Origin: Planctomycetota bacterium
GTDB taxonomy: Bacteria; Planctomycetota; Planctomycetia; Gemmatales; Gemmataceae
Assembly (NCBI GenBank): GCA_021325115.1
Contig: JAJPHU010000155.1
Location: 1 to 32,882 of the forward strand
Reading direction: 5' to 3'
DNA: 32,882 bases
Each line of letters starts with the position of its first letter. The stretch's first letter is position 1. The translations under genes were made by a program, and so were the position numbers. Positions 9,941 through 17,854 of the stretch are shown one piece after another. The notes under the pieces were generated by a model. It saw only the letters and a program-made list of their open reading frames with translations. It ran no database searches and was not told where the DNA came from.

Positions 9941-10636
9941 TTAAACCAGGGCCGATTGTGGCCGGCCGTCGCTGGTCTGGCGCAGCTCTGCTAATGTTTC
10001 CTCGATCAATTGGCGATGATCATCGTGATTCAGCTGGCGGCGGATGACTTTGGCGGCCACCAGTGTTGCCAGCTGCGCCGCCTCGATTTGCAGATCACGC
10101 CGCGCCTGAGCATAGGCCAGATTCATCTCGCGCTGCAGACGTTCGTGTTCGGCCTGGATCTTTTTATGTGCTTCGGCGACCATCTCGGTCGTGGTACGTT
10201 CGGCGGCACGCCGCGCTTCGTCGAGGATCTGGCGGGCCTGGTCGTTGGCGTGGCGCAGCTGTTCTTCCAGTTGGCCGCGGAGACGTGCGGCTTCTTCGCG
10301 GGCTTGCTGGGCTTCGTGCAGAGCGGCATGGATGGCACGCTCGCGATGTTCCAGCCCCTGTAGCATCGGCTTCCAGGCAAACTTGCCGAGAATGAATAGC
10401 AAGAGCAGAAAAACGACCAGCGTCCAGATGCCCAGGTCCATCGCCGGGCGGAACAGATCCCGGTTGACTTCTTCAGCCTCGTGCTTGAGTTCTCCTGCGA
10501 GTTCCGCCTCAACATTCTCCAGGTCCCCCTGGACGGCTGCGCCTTTTTTATGCCTGTCCTCTGCCTGCACCGCGCCTGGCATGCACCAGAGCAACGCCGC
10601 CAAGCCGAGAGCCGTCAACAACCAACCACGAGACAT
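9941..10636 (-). CDS. atpF: ATP synthase Fo subunit b with N-terminal signal peptide
   Basis: This 231-aa peripheral stalk subunit is longer than the usual 156-170. Residues 1-25 form a signal-peptide-like segment ending in VQA, then an acidic linker with EAELAGELKHEAEEV precedes the true membrane helix (about 70-87, IWTLVVFLLLLFILGKFAW). The rest is one long Glu/Arg/Ala-rich coiled coil, ending in ATLVAAKVIRRQLN, the delta-binding end. GAGG lies six bases before the ATG. Cleavage of the signal peptide would leave the N-terminus outside the membrane, the expected topology for b. Confidence 0.93.
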   Translation of the reverse strand: MSRGWLLTALGLAALLWCMPGAVQAEDRHKKGAAVQGDLENVEAELAGELKHEAEEVNRDLFRPAMDLGIWTLVVFLLLLFILGKFAWKPMLQGLEHRERAIHAALHEAQQAREEAARLRGQLEEQLRHANDQARQILDEARRAAERTTTEMVAEAHKKIQAEHERLQREMNLAYAQARRDLQIEAAQLATLVAAKVIRRQLNHDDHRQLIEETLAELRQTSDGRPQSALV

Positions 10637-10660
10637 AGCTACCTCATTTTGTCAATTTTC

Positions 10661-10715
10661 CTGCCAGCCCGAAGCGTAAGCGAGGATAGTCCTCGCTTAC
10701 GCTTCGGGCTGGCAG
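10661..10715. repeat. Perfect 26-bp stem palindrome between atpE and atpF
   Basis: The left arm (10661-10686) begins CTGCCAGCCCGAAGCGTAAG; the right arm (10690-10715) is its exact reverse complement, with a 3-nt loop. On the transcribed minus strand it follows the atpE stop by 17 bp and precedes the atpF start by 24 bp. Half-copies or relatives occur at 3660-3709 and at 15181-15207. It is REP-like: it could protect the 3' end of the atpE-containing message or slow polymerase, favouring subunit c, which is needed in many copies. Confidence 0.9.
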
Positions 10716-10732
10716 CATAGAAACCTCTTCCC

Positions 10733-11056
10733 TCAGAACTGTGCGCCACCCGCCATGAGGATGCAGACAATCAGGGCGAAGAACGTGGCGCCTTCCAGAA
10801 GAGCGGCGATGACGATCATGGCTGTCTGAATACGTCCGGCGATCTCCGGCTGCCGGGCCATACTCTCCAGGGCGGCCGCCCCGATGCGGCCGAAGCCCCA
10901 GCCAGCGCCGAGGATAGTGACGGCCGCGCCCAGGCCAGCGCCGACGCCGCGGCCGGACAATGTCAACGAATTCACTGTCGGTTGCTGGGCCAGGGCCGGG
11001 GCCGCCAGCAACAACAAGACGCCTACTACCATCACGAACAGGTTCAGGATTTTCAT
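10733..11056 (-). CDS. atpE: ATP synthase Fo subunit c with signal peptide
   Basis: This 107-aa proteolipid forms the rotor ring. Residues 1-23 look like a cleavable signal peptide ending ALA, unusual for most bacteria. The mature part has a Gly-rich helix 1 (GVGAGLGAAVTILGAG), the polar loop with ARQP (67-70), and helix 2 with the ion-binding glutamate E88 in AALLEGATFF. Gly follows that glutamate rather than Ser/Thr, and I see no Gln/Ser/Thr sodium set, so proton coupling is inferred. GGGGAGT lies about nine bases before the ATG. Confidence 0.95.
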   Translation of the reverse strand: MKILNLFVMVVGVLLLLAAPALAQQPTVNSLTLSGRGVGAGLGAAVTILGAGWGFGRIGAAALESMARQPEIAGRIQTAMIVIAALLEGATFFALIVCILMAGGAQF

Positions 11057-11101
11057 GGACAAGGTTACTCCCCGTTTCAATAAGGGTCACAAACGAGACC
11101 G

Positions 11102-12139
11102 TCAATGTTCCGGATGCAGCGACATCCCCATGAACAACGCGGTCAGGAACACGAAAATATACGCCTGCAAGAAGGCGACAAACAACTCTAACAAGCTCAG
11201 GGCCGCCACGCCGAGCACACTGGCAATCGAGACACCAAAAAGCAAGAAGAGATTACCTGCATTGGCCGCCGAGTAAATGAACAGCAGGATTACCGCCAGC
11301 ACCGTGTGCCCGGCGAACATGTTGGCAAAAAGACGCACGGCCAACACGCCGCTCTTGATAACCGTGCCTACCATTTCGATGCTGAAGATGACCAGGCTGA
11401 ACAACCAGCCGACATAAGGAACCTCGATATGGGGCCACAATGCCCGAACATAGAAAATCGTTCCTACCAACAGAGGGCCAAGAATGGGGACTTTTCGCAA
11501 GGCGGCGAAGCGGGGACCGGCGCTATGGGACTCGTGAGGGCCGCTTGCCAGATGGTGTCCAGAACTTTCCTCCGCATCGTGGCCGTCGCCCAGTTCGGCC
11601 GCCAGCCCCAGCTTCACGATAGCGGCTCCGTGCAGCATGACAAAGGCCGTACAGGCCAACGCTCCCGTGACCCAGATGCTCGCCGTCGGCGAGCCGAGAA
11701 AGGGGAACATGCCCAGCAGATTGCAGAACAACAGAAACAAAAATAACGTCCACAGATAGGGGACGTATTTATCTGCTTCTTTGGCGCCGAGATTGGGCTT
11801 GGCAATCTCATCGCGGACGAAGGTCAACAGCGACTCGAAGGCGTTCCACCAGCGGCCCTTGGGCAACTCACCGCTCTGTGAACGACGCGCCAGAGGGATG
11901 TAGATGACGAGAATCAAGACCGCCGCAATCAACTCCAAGATCATGAATTTGGTGATCTGGAGCGGATACCAATCGATCTGGAAGTTGGAATTAATGTAAG
12001 GAATGTCGAGGACAGGCAGATGCCATTCGACCGGCGGGCCAAACGCCGCGTTGAAGAACTCCCATTTATTGTGCGTCACCGGAGAGTCCATCACGTGATC
12101 GAACGGATGAGGCGGTTCGTGGATCGGGGGCTTGGCCAT
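11102..12139 (-). CDS. atpB: ATP synthase Fo subunit a
   Basis: This 345-aa membrane stator channel carries the essential arginine in AVRLFANMFAGH (R269), with H278, E318 in LLELFVAFLQAYIF and Q325, the usual half-channel set. At least five hydrophobic helices are seen. An unusual hydrophilic, His-rich loop (about 183-212, GDGHDAEESSGHHLASG) lies between helices. The ATG at 12139 was chosen over one at 12313 because it starts 8 bp after the atpI stop instead of running deep into that gene; its ribosome site is weak, fitting coupled translation. Confidence 0.95.
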   Translation of the reverse strand: MAKPPIHEPPHPFDHVMDSPVTHNKWEFFNAAFGPPVEWHLPVLDIPYINSNFQIDWYPLQITKFMILELIAAVLILVIYIPLARRSQSGELPKGRWWNAFESLLTFVRDEIAKPNLGAKEADKYVPYLWTLFLFLLFCNLLGMFPFLGSPTASIWVTGALACTAFVMLHGAAIVKLGLAAELGDGHDAEESSGHHLASGPHESHSAGPRFAALRKVPILGPLLVGTIFYVRALWPHIEVPYVGWLFSLVIFSIEMVGTVIKSGVLAVRLFANMFAGHTVLAVILLFIYSAANAGNLFLLFGVSIASVLGVAALSLLELFVAFLQAYIFVFLTALFMGMSLHPEH

Positions 12140-12147
12140 TTCTGCAC

Positions 12148-12564
12148 TCACTGTATCGTAGAACGTGGCTGAATCTTCTCCGCTTGCCGATCGGGGCGGC
12201 TGGCCAGGAGCAAGACCATATCCAGCCCCAAGGTGAACAGATAACCCACCGTCAGCCAGATCAAGAAACGGGGTTGCTGCTGATAGTAGGGAACGTACTG
12301 GTAAAGTGTCCATCCCCCGAGCAGAACCAACACCATGCGAATGCCGGTGCCGCCCAGGACCATCACCAATTGCTTGTCCGCGCTCTGGCGCAGGGTGCGC
12401 TCACCCCAAACCAGCGTGGCAAGGGCCGGCACCAGGCACAGAAGCAGGGCTGTGCCGAGAAAGACCAAGGCCGCATCGCCGCCGCCCAGATGACGGGCCG
12501 GCAAGCCGACCAGTAGCCAAAAAGCGGCACACCCGCCAAAAAGAACTAACATACGCCGAATCAC
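12148..12564 (-). CDS. atpI: AtpI-like ATP synthase accessory membrane protein
   Basis: This 138-aa protein has four predicted membrane segments (residues about 5-20, 29-49, 66-84 and 98-120) and a charged C-terminal tail. By length, topology and position between atpZ and atpB it corresponds to AtpI, a helper in c-ring assembly or Mg supply; the sequence is weakly conserved, so the name rests mainly on context. I chose the GTG at 12564, which overlaps the atpZ stop as GTGA and has AGGAG six bases upstream; an ATG four codons later (12552) is possible. Confidence 0.75.
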   Translation of the reverse strand: MIRRMLVLFGGCAAFWLLVGLPARHLGGGDAALVFLGTALLLCLVPALATLVWGERTLRQSADKQLVMVLGGTGIRMVLVLLGGWTLYQYVPYYQQQPRFLIWLTVGYLFTLGLDMVLLLASRPDRQAEKIQPRSTIQ

Positions 12565-12803
12565 CGGGTCTCCTGATCGGATTGGGAAGAATCCTTTGTA
12601 TCCATTTTGTTCAACAAATGTACCAAATGCACCAGTCCGCCGATCGGTCCCAGGATCGCGCCCGTGATCACTCCCCACGGCGTCCAGCCCAAGTAATGAT
12701 CGGCTGCCAGTCCGGCAACGATTGGCACAACCATCTCCATGCCAATCTGTCCCAGGGCGACGTAGCGCCCCATCTCTTTGCGATCCGGTAGTTCCGGGAG
12801 CAT
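12561..12803 (-). CDS. atpZ: AtpZ-like small membrane protein, first gene of atp operon
   Basis: This 80-aa protein contains RYVALGQIGMEMVVPIVAGL (a membrane helix) followed by a second helix GVITGAILGPIGGLVHLVHLL, the two-helix hairpin of the AtpZ/AtpI family found at the head of atp operons. A role in Fo assembly or Mg/Ca uptake is known for relatives and only inferred here. The ATG at 12803 has GAGGA seven bases upstream; an extension to 13010 would read through the promoter region. Confidence 0.8.
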   Translation of the reverse strand: MLPELPDRKEMGRYVALGQIGMEMVVPIVAGLAADHYLGWTPWGVITGAILGPIGGLVHLVHLLNKMDTKDSSQSDQETR

Positions 12804-12825
12804 CGCACATTCCTCGTGTGGGGGT

Positions 12826-12853
12826 ATTCTCGGAACCAAGGAAAGAAAGTCAA
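12826..12853 (-). promoter_or_regulatory. Candidate sigma-70 promoter for the atp operon
   Basis: On the minus strand TTGACT (12853-12848) is followed after 16 bp by GAGAAT (12831-12826). The -35 box is good and the -10 box matches the consensus at four of six positions. It would start transcription near 12819, 16 nt before the atpZ ATG. The placement fits, but the -10 is weak. Confidence 0.35.
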
Positions 12854-12999
12854 TCGGAGATTCGGGAAATTTTTCACGAAGTCCCCGAAGCAGGCGAACG
12901 AGCGGCGTCAGATGGTTGGGAAGCCCCCAGCCGGCTAACGCTGGCCGTGTGCCTGTTGTTGAGAAGCCTGGCTTTTTCCGCGAAACAATAGATTTTTTA

Positions 13000-13028
13000 T
13001 TGACAATCATTGCGAACGTCTTTACAAT
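13000..13028 (+). promoter_or_regulatory. Near-consensus sigma-70 promoter for the DUF4912 gene
   Basis: TTGACA (13000-13005) and TACAAT (13023-13028) are separated by exactly 17 bp, and the upstream sequence GATTTTTTA is A/T-rich like an UP element. Transcription would start near 13035, giving an untranslated leader of about 318 nt before the ATG at 13353. This is the best housekeeping-type promoter in the window. Confidence 0.8.
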
Positions 13029-13034
13029 CGAGTC

Positions 13035-13352
13035 GTAAAAAGAGTGGCCTCGATTTGCAATCCTCCCTCCTCGTGGGCGAATTGCCTTTTTTTGTCTTCC
13101 GTCCGTGTTTTTGTCTCTTTCTTTCGATGCGGCGCGAAGACTAAGGATTGGCGGGCAAAGCCGTAGAGCAAGCCGTCCGTGTGCCCTTTTCAGGTACGCG
13201 GACAGTTTGCCCCAAGGTTTTGCCCGGCAGTTCTAAGAGGGTCTGTATGAGAACACTCCCAGGAGAGGATCTCCGGGACGGTATCATTTCAGGGATGGCG
13301 GCCCGGACATCTTCACAGCGCCGTTATCGGATCGGCGCGGGAGTGGTAAGGC
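13035..13352 (+). other. Long leader of the DUF4912 gene, containing a dispersed repeat
   Basis: No coding sequence is convincing here. A T-tract (13088-13094) follows a weak GGC/GCC stem at about 13076-13087, possibly an attenuator. Positions 13149-13217 form a dispersed repeat: GGCGGGCAAAGCCGT...GTACGCGGACAGTTTGCCC aligns end to end with 32755-32822. The rest shows no structure I recognise. Confidence 0.5.
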
Positions 13353-14468
13353 ATGACTCGCCAGCAATTGCAAACCTGCACCAAAAAAACATTGTGTGAG
13401 TTGGCCCGCAAACAGGGGATCACTGGCTGGCACGACATGACCAAGGAAGAATTGATATCGGCCCTGGCCAACGGGGCATGTCAACGCCTCGGTAAGCAGA
13501 CAAGCAGAAGAAAGAAAAACCGAGGCGTTGACACATCCCGCTCGCCTTACGCGGCCGCCGCCGCCCGTGACACTTCCAACGCTGCCTCTGGGGAAGAGCA
13601 AGTCGGAAGCAGCAAGTACAACATGGGCATTCCCACCCGCGACTTATCGGCCAAGGTGCCCAAGGACCTGCCGGCTGGCTACGGCAAAGACCGCATCGTC
13701 CTCATGGTCCGCGATCCTTACTGGCTGCATTGCTACTGGGAAGTGACGCATCAGGGCATCGGCCGCGCCGAGGCTGCCCTGGGACAAGAATGGCATACCG
13801 CCAAGCCGATTCTGCGTTTGCTTGATGTCAGCAGCCGCGATACTACCAGCACCAGTGAAACAGTCCTCCGCGACATCCCTATCCATGGCGGCTGCAACAA
13901 TTGGTACATCGATGTGGCCAATCCGCCGCGGTCCTTCCGCGTGGATATCGGCTATCTGGCCAAGAGCGGCAAATTTTACGTCCTGGCACGCTCTAACGTC
14001 GTTACCACGCCGCGGGCGGGCATCAGCGATGTCATCGACGAAAATTGGGCTGACATCGACGCCCAGAAAGCTGACCGTATCTATGCCATGTCCAGCGGCT
14101 TCGACCCGACTGCTGGCAGCCTGGAGTTGAAACAACTGTTTGAAGAGCATTTGCGCCGGCCTCTCGGTTCACCAGCCGTCACCAGTTTCGGTGCCGGAGG
14201 CAAGCCGCGCAAGTTCTGGTTCCAGCTCGATGCGGAGCTGATTGTCTACGGCGCTACCGAGCCGAACGCACGGGTGACATTGCAAGGCCAGCCGATCAAG
14301 CTGCGCCCGGACGGCACGTTCACCATGCGTTTCAGTCTACCCGATGGCCGGCAGATTATTCCTGCTGTTGCCGTCTCGCCCGATGGTGTCGAGGAACGCA
14401 CCATTGTCCTCGCTGTCGAACGCAACACCCGGCAGTTGGAGCCGCTCATTCACGATGAGAATGAGTAA
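13353..14468 (+). CDS. DUF4912 protein with Rho-N/SAP-like N-terminus
   Basis: This 371-aa protein starts with a small helical domain (about 1-40, LCELARKQGITGWHDMTKEELISAL) typical of the Rho termination factor N-terminal/SAP-like fold that can bind nucleic acid. A low-complexity linker with SRRKKNRG and AAAAARD follows. The DUF4912 domain (about 100-235) shows DRIVLMVRDPYWLHCYWEVT and the later NNWYIDV...FRVDIGYL segment. The C-terminal part (about 290-350) reads as a small beta domain (ARVTLQGQPIKLRPDGTFTMRFSLPDG). The biochemical role of DUF4912 is unknown. The gene stands alone behind a strong promoter; its end overlaps the convergent acyltransferase by 23 bp. Confidence 0.85.
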   Translation: MTRQQLQTCTKKTLCELARKQGITGWHDMTKEELISALANGACQRLGKQTSRRKKNRGVDTSRSPYAAAAARDTSNAASGEEQVGSSKYNMGIPTRDLSAKVPKDLPAGYGKDRIVLMVRDPYWLHCYWEVTHQGIGRAEAALGQEWHTAKPILRLLDVSSRDTTSTSETVLRDIPIHGGCNNWYIDVANPPRSFRVDIGYLAKSGKFYVLARSNVVTTPRAGISDVIDENWADIDAQKADRIYAMSSGFDPTAGSLELKQLFEEHLRRPLGSPAVTSFGAGGKPRKFWFQLDAELIVYGATEPNARVTLQGQPIKLRPDGTFTMRFSLPDGRQIIPAVAVSPDGVEERTIVLAVERNTRQLEPLIHDENE

Positions 14469-15765
14469 CCACATCGCTCCTGTTTTCGGTTTTCTGTTTT
14501 CGATTTTCGGACCAGATAACTACTGTATCTCTCCTCTGAGGACGGAAAACCGACAACCGAAAACGGGAGCGAAGCGACAGTCGTTGCCGGCGGCCATGCA
14601 GGCAAGCACCCAGGAAGCTATAGCGGACCAGCGTATGATAGCTTGCCAGAGCAAGCAACGTCGTCAAGCCTATAACGATGAGGAACTTCCATCCGGCAGG
14701 CAAAACCCCTCCTGCCAGATCTAGCTGAATCAAGCCGACCAGCGGCAGATGGCACAAATAAACCCAGTAAGAGGCGTCGGCCAAGTAGCGCAGTCGGTGC
14801 CGTTGCGCATGGCCGTAGTGCAGTCCCAGTCCAAGTAAGCCAAAAAGCAACAGCCACGCCAATAAGGAAAGGGTGGCGGCGAGCACCCAGCGAGTTGGCC
14901 ATTCCTCCGGCTGTTCAAGATGTCGTTGCAACAGCGGCAGAAGCAGTGCCGACAGCGGCGCCGCCAGCGCGAAATATCCCTTCCAAGAGCGACAGATCTC
15001 CGGCAACTCCTTGCGATGGGGATACATGGCTACTCCCGCGACAAAGAACAGGCTGTAATACAACAAGCGCCAGCCGTCCGGAACAAAGGAATTGTGATGC
15101 GCGACTACTGGCTGGAGGTTGATTGCCAGTATGAGGGTAGTAGGGACGGACAGCCATAGCGGCAGCTCTGGACCCGATCGGAGCCTGAAGCGTAAGCGAA
15201 GAGCCTTGCGTTGCCAGCAATATACACAAAAAGCTAGATTGAGAAGGAACAGATCCTCCAGGAACCAAAGGTGTAGCGGACCACACAGCTCGCTTTGGAT
15301 CCTGGGGTGAAACTTAACGGCCAAGATCTGTCTGACCGTGCAGTGCCCGCTCACCAACCAGCCGGCGGCCCAGATGTAAAACGTGATCGGCACGATAATG
15401 AGGCACCCTGCGAAGAACGGCACCAATAAACGGCGAGCGCGCTGAGTCAGCAATTCACCCGGCCCACGTTTGGATTCGACCAAAGCAGCGAAGAACCCCG
15501 CCAGGAAGAAGAACAACGGCAAACGAAAAGAATGCAACCACCAAAAGAGAAAATCAAAAAACGGATGGCAGGCGCTATCGCGCACTACCCAAATCAGCCC
15601 CGGCATGCGCCCGGACATATAGCTGACGGCGCCGTGCAAACATACGCCCAGGAACATAGCTGCTGCACGCAGGCCGTCCAAGGCCGCGATCCTCCCTTCC
15701 CAATCCGTATCCGGGGCGGCGGCAAGACACGAGTTAGGGGAAAAAGTTCCCGGCATCCGAACCAT
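14446..15765 (-). CDS. Acyltransferase family 3 membrane protein
   Basis: This 439-aa integral membrane protein has about ten hydrophobic segments and the family opening RIAALDGLRAAAMFLGVCLHG, plus RLPLFFFLAGFF and RRLLVPFF. These fit the acyltransferase-3 group that O-acylates membrane or periplasmic glycans; the OpgC branch (succinyl transfer to glucans) is the nearest I recall. GGAGGG lies seven bases before the ATG. Two segments appear to be repeat-derived: KALRLRFRLRSGPE (DNA 15181-15207) and the C-terminal tail (about the last 40 residues, with FRPQRR and ENRKQKTENR) encoded by the inverted repeat at 14475-14571. Confidence 0.85.
   Translation of the reverse strand: MVRMPGTFSPNSCLAAAPDTDWEGRIAALDGLRAAAMFLGVCLHGAVSYMSGRMPGLIWVVRDSACHPFFDFLFWWLHSFRLPLFFFLAGFFAALVESKRGPGELLTQRARRLLVPFFAGCLIIVPITFYIWAAGWLVSGHCTVRQILAVKFHPRIQSELCGPLHLWFLEDLFLLNLAFCVYCWQRKALRLRFRLRSGPELPLWLSVPTTLILAINLQPVVAHHNSFVPDGWRLLYYSLFFVAGVAMYPHRKELPEICRSWKGYFALAAPLSALLLPLLQRHLEQPEEWPTRWVLAATLSLLAWLLLFGLLGLGLHYGHAQRHRLRYLADASYWVYLCHLPLVGLIQLDLAGGVLPAGWKFLIVIGLTTLLALASYHTLVRYSFLGACLHGRRQRLSLRSRFRLSVFRPQRRDTVVIWSENRKQKTENRSDVVTHSHRE
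14475..14571. repeat. CGGTTTTC/GAAAACCG inverted repeat at the acyltransferase 3' end
   Basis: CGCTCCTGTTTTCGGTTTTC on the left is matched by GAAAACCGACAACCGAAAAC and GGGAGCG on the right, with about 30 bp between the arms. Related sequences occur at 30556-30619 and 30921-30966. The element begins 6 bp after the DUF4912 stop and is read as the last codons of the convergent acyltransferase gene. Confidence 0.75.
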
Positions 15766-15973
15766 TGAATTCCCTCCGAGTAGAAACGCCGTGTTGCCAT
15801 ACCCGAAATATCCATGCGTTCCTAGATGAAAAATTGCCCTGGAGCGCTTCGTTCTGTTCCGCTATCTTCTTGCCCGCGAATAGGGCCTAATCTTACCAGC
15901 CTGCAGCGCAGGCGAGGGCGACTGTATCCCTCGCTCGCACTGTGGGCTGGTAAAGCAAGGTAGAGGAGTCAGA
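15766..15973. repeat. Divergent spacer with an imperfect palindrome
   Basis: Between the acyltransferase and the ICMT-like gene lies an imperfect 25-bp-arm hairpin: TACCAGCCTGCAGCGCAGGC at 15894 pairs with the sequence ending GGGCTGGTA at 15952, with GCGAGGG/CCCTCGC next to the loop. It starts 22 bp before the ICMT-like ATG, so it lies within or next to the 5' untranslated region. No clear promoter was found. Confidence 0.6.
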
Positions 15974-16645
15974 ATGAGGATCGATCTACCCAGCGCCATT
16001 CTGAGCATGACGTTATCGGCTTACTGGGCGGGAGTGGCCATCACGGCCCTGGTCAATCGCTGGCAGCATGGGCGCTCGGCCGGTATTTGGCCAAGCAGCC
16101 GCGCTGAGCGCTTCCTCTGGCCGACCTGGGTGCCAGTGATTGTGCTGTGGAACGTATTGCCGTGGCTGGCGCTTTCTCGCAGTCCCAATTGGTTGTTACT
16201 GCGGTTTCTCGCCGCTCTTTTGGGGGCCGGCTGTTTTGTGGCCACGGTTGTCTGTTGGATGCAGCTGGGAAAAAATTGGAGCATGGCCGTCGTTCCGGGA
16301 CAAAAGACAGAACTCGTGCAAACGGGACCTTACGCCCTCGTCCGTCATCCGATTTATGCCCTCAGCATCGCCTTGATGCTCTGCTCCGTCGTGGTGGTCC
16401 CCACCCTGCCGATGCTTACCTTGGCCGTACTACACCTGTCGTTTCTGTGGATCAAGGCACGTAACGAAGAGCAGTTCTTGCACGTGCTTCATGGAAGATT
16501 GTACACCGATTACTGCGGCCGCACGGGGCGATTCGTTCCGTCGCTTATGCTTCCGGCTCGCAGGAAGACACACGCTGTTAGATCTCTGGGCAGAACGGCG
16601 GCGAGGTCTGGGAGGCCATCCACGCCAGGCAACGCGCCCAATTGA
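15974..16645 (+). CDS. ICMT-like membrane methyltransferase
   Basis: This 223-aa protein has four or five membrane helices and the C-terminal SAM-binding signature of isoprenylcysteine carboxyl methyltransferase-like enzymes: LGKNWSM, TGPYALVRHPIYAL (RHP at 124-126) and an EE pair (165-166) followed by HGRLYTDYCGRTGRF. Bacterial members methylate unidentified lipid-like or small substrates at the membrane, so the substrate is not assigned. GAGGAG precedes the ATG by five bases. The Arg/Ser-rich C-terminus beyond residue 192 overlaps the convergent anmK gene by 68 bp and looks unstructured. Confidence 0.85.
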   Translation: MRIDLPSAILSMTLSAYWAGVAITALVNRWQHGRSAGIWPSSRAERFLWPTWVPVIVLWNVLPWLALSRSPNWLLLRFLAALLGAGCFVATVVCWMQLGKNWSMAVVPGQKTELVQTGPYALVRHPIYALSIALMLCSVVVVPTLPMLTLAVLHLSFLWIKARNEEQFLHVLHGRLYTDYCGRTGRFVPSLMLPARRKTHAVRSLGRTAARSGRPSTPGNAPN

Positions 16646-17798
16646 TCGACGAGCCGGGCGTGATGCTGCCCAAAAGCCGCGAACCGGCCGCTCCCGTGGC
16701 CGAAGGTACGCTGGCCGGCACGCCGTCGAGTGTCAGCGCCGCTAACATACCGAACGATAGCGCCTTGCGCACGTCTGCTGGTACACCCACCTCATCGGTG
16801 CGCTGCAATGGAAGGCCCTCGAACGGCTGTTCGAGCAGCCGCCATAGGAGGCCGTTGCGGACGCCACCGCCAGAGAGCAGAATGCGATCGATGCGCGAAC
16901 CGGCCGGTAGAAAACGCCGTACCGCCGTGGTGATGCCACGGGCGACGAAGTGCGTGGCGGTACAGAGCAAATCGTGCAAGCTGCCGCTGTACTGTCGCAC
17001 CTGCTGCACGGCGGCGGCGGCAAAATCATCGCCGAACAGATGGCGTGGCAGCGCCTTGGGCGGACGGCGCTGCAAGTAGGGATGATTGAGCCAGTTCTGT
17101 AACAGGGCGTCGATGCACTTGCCCTGAACGGCGTGTTTGCCGCCGGGATCGAAGGACGATTTGCCGCCGGTCAGGCGATCCATCAGCGCATCAAGCAGGA
17201 CATTGCACGGACTGGCCTCGAAGCCCACCACTTCCTGAATACGGCAGCCGGCCGGCACAAAGACGATGCGCGCCAGTCCGCCCAGATGGATTAGCAGTCG
17301 GTTCTCCTGGGGATGCCGAAAAAGGATGTAATCGGTCAACGCTGCCAACGGCACGCCTTGGCCGCCAGCCGCCACGTCGCGGGAGCGGAAATCGCTGACC
17401 GTGGTGACACCGCAGCGCTCCGCCACCACCGCCGCCATGCCCAGGCCAAGCGTAGAGGGAAAACGCCCTTCCGCCTCATGCCAGACCGTATGTCCGGGAC
17501 AGCCGATGCACTGGACCCGTTGCAAGCTCAGGCTGGCATGATCGGCCACCGTCCGTGCCGCTGCCGCGAACGTCTCGCCTAATAAACGATGCAGAATACC
17601 AACTTGGCGTATCTCACAAGGAGACGAGGCGCTGACACGGCGGATCAGCGCCCGCAGCTCCGGGCCGTAAGGCTGATGCAATCCCTGTACCTGGCGCACA
17701 CGTAGCTCCAGCCCTGCGCCTTCCAGCTCCATGAGCGCAGCATCCACGCCATCGACACTGGAGCCAGACGCCAGACCGATGAGCCAGCGCGAGGTCAT
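16578..17798 (-). CDS. anmK: Anhydro-N-acetylmuramic acid kinase
   Basis: This 406-aa enzyme of peptidoglycan recycling opens the 1,6-anhydro ring of anhydroMurNAc and phosphorylates it to MurNAc-6-P. The N-terminal ASGSSVDGVDAAL is the ATP-binding loop (usually GTSxDGxD), SDFRSRDVAAGGQGVPLAAL is the signature with the catalytic aspartate, and LSGGGVRNGLLWRLL matches the C-terminal nucleotide motif. The N-terminal loop has Ser-Ser-Val where Thr-Ser-Met/Leu is usual. The ATG at 17798 is preceded by AAGGAAAAGG. It lies 56 bp after the amidotransferase-like gene on the same strand. No murQ homologue is visible here. Confidence 0.9.
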   Translation of the reverse strand: MTSRWLIGLASGSSVDGVDAALMELEGAGLELRVRQVQGLHQPYGPELRALIRRVSASSPCEIRQVGILHRLLGETFAAAARTVADHASLSLQRVQCIGCPGHTVWHEAEGRFPSTLGLGMAAVVAERCGVTTVSDFRSRDVAAGGQGVPLAALTDYILFRHPQENRLLIHLGGLARIVFVPAGCRIQEVVGFEASPCNVLLDALMDRLTGGKSSFDPGGKHAVQGKCIDALLQNWLNHPYLQRRPPKALPRHLFGDDFAAAAVQQVRQYSGSLHDLLCTATHFVARGITTAVRRFLPAGSRIDRILLSGGGVRNGLLWRLLEQPFEGLPLQRTDEVGVPADVRKALSFGMLAALTLDGVPASVPSATGAAGSRLLGSITPGSSINWARCLAWMASQTSPPFCPEI

Positions 17799-17854
17799 AA
17801 AGCCTTTTCCTTCATGGCGAGCAGGGTGCGTCACCCCCCCTGCTCGCCGACAGT

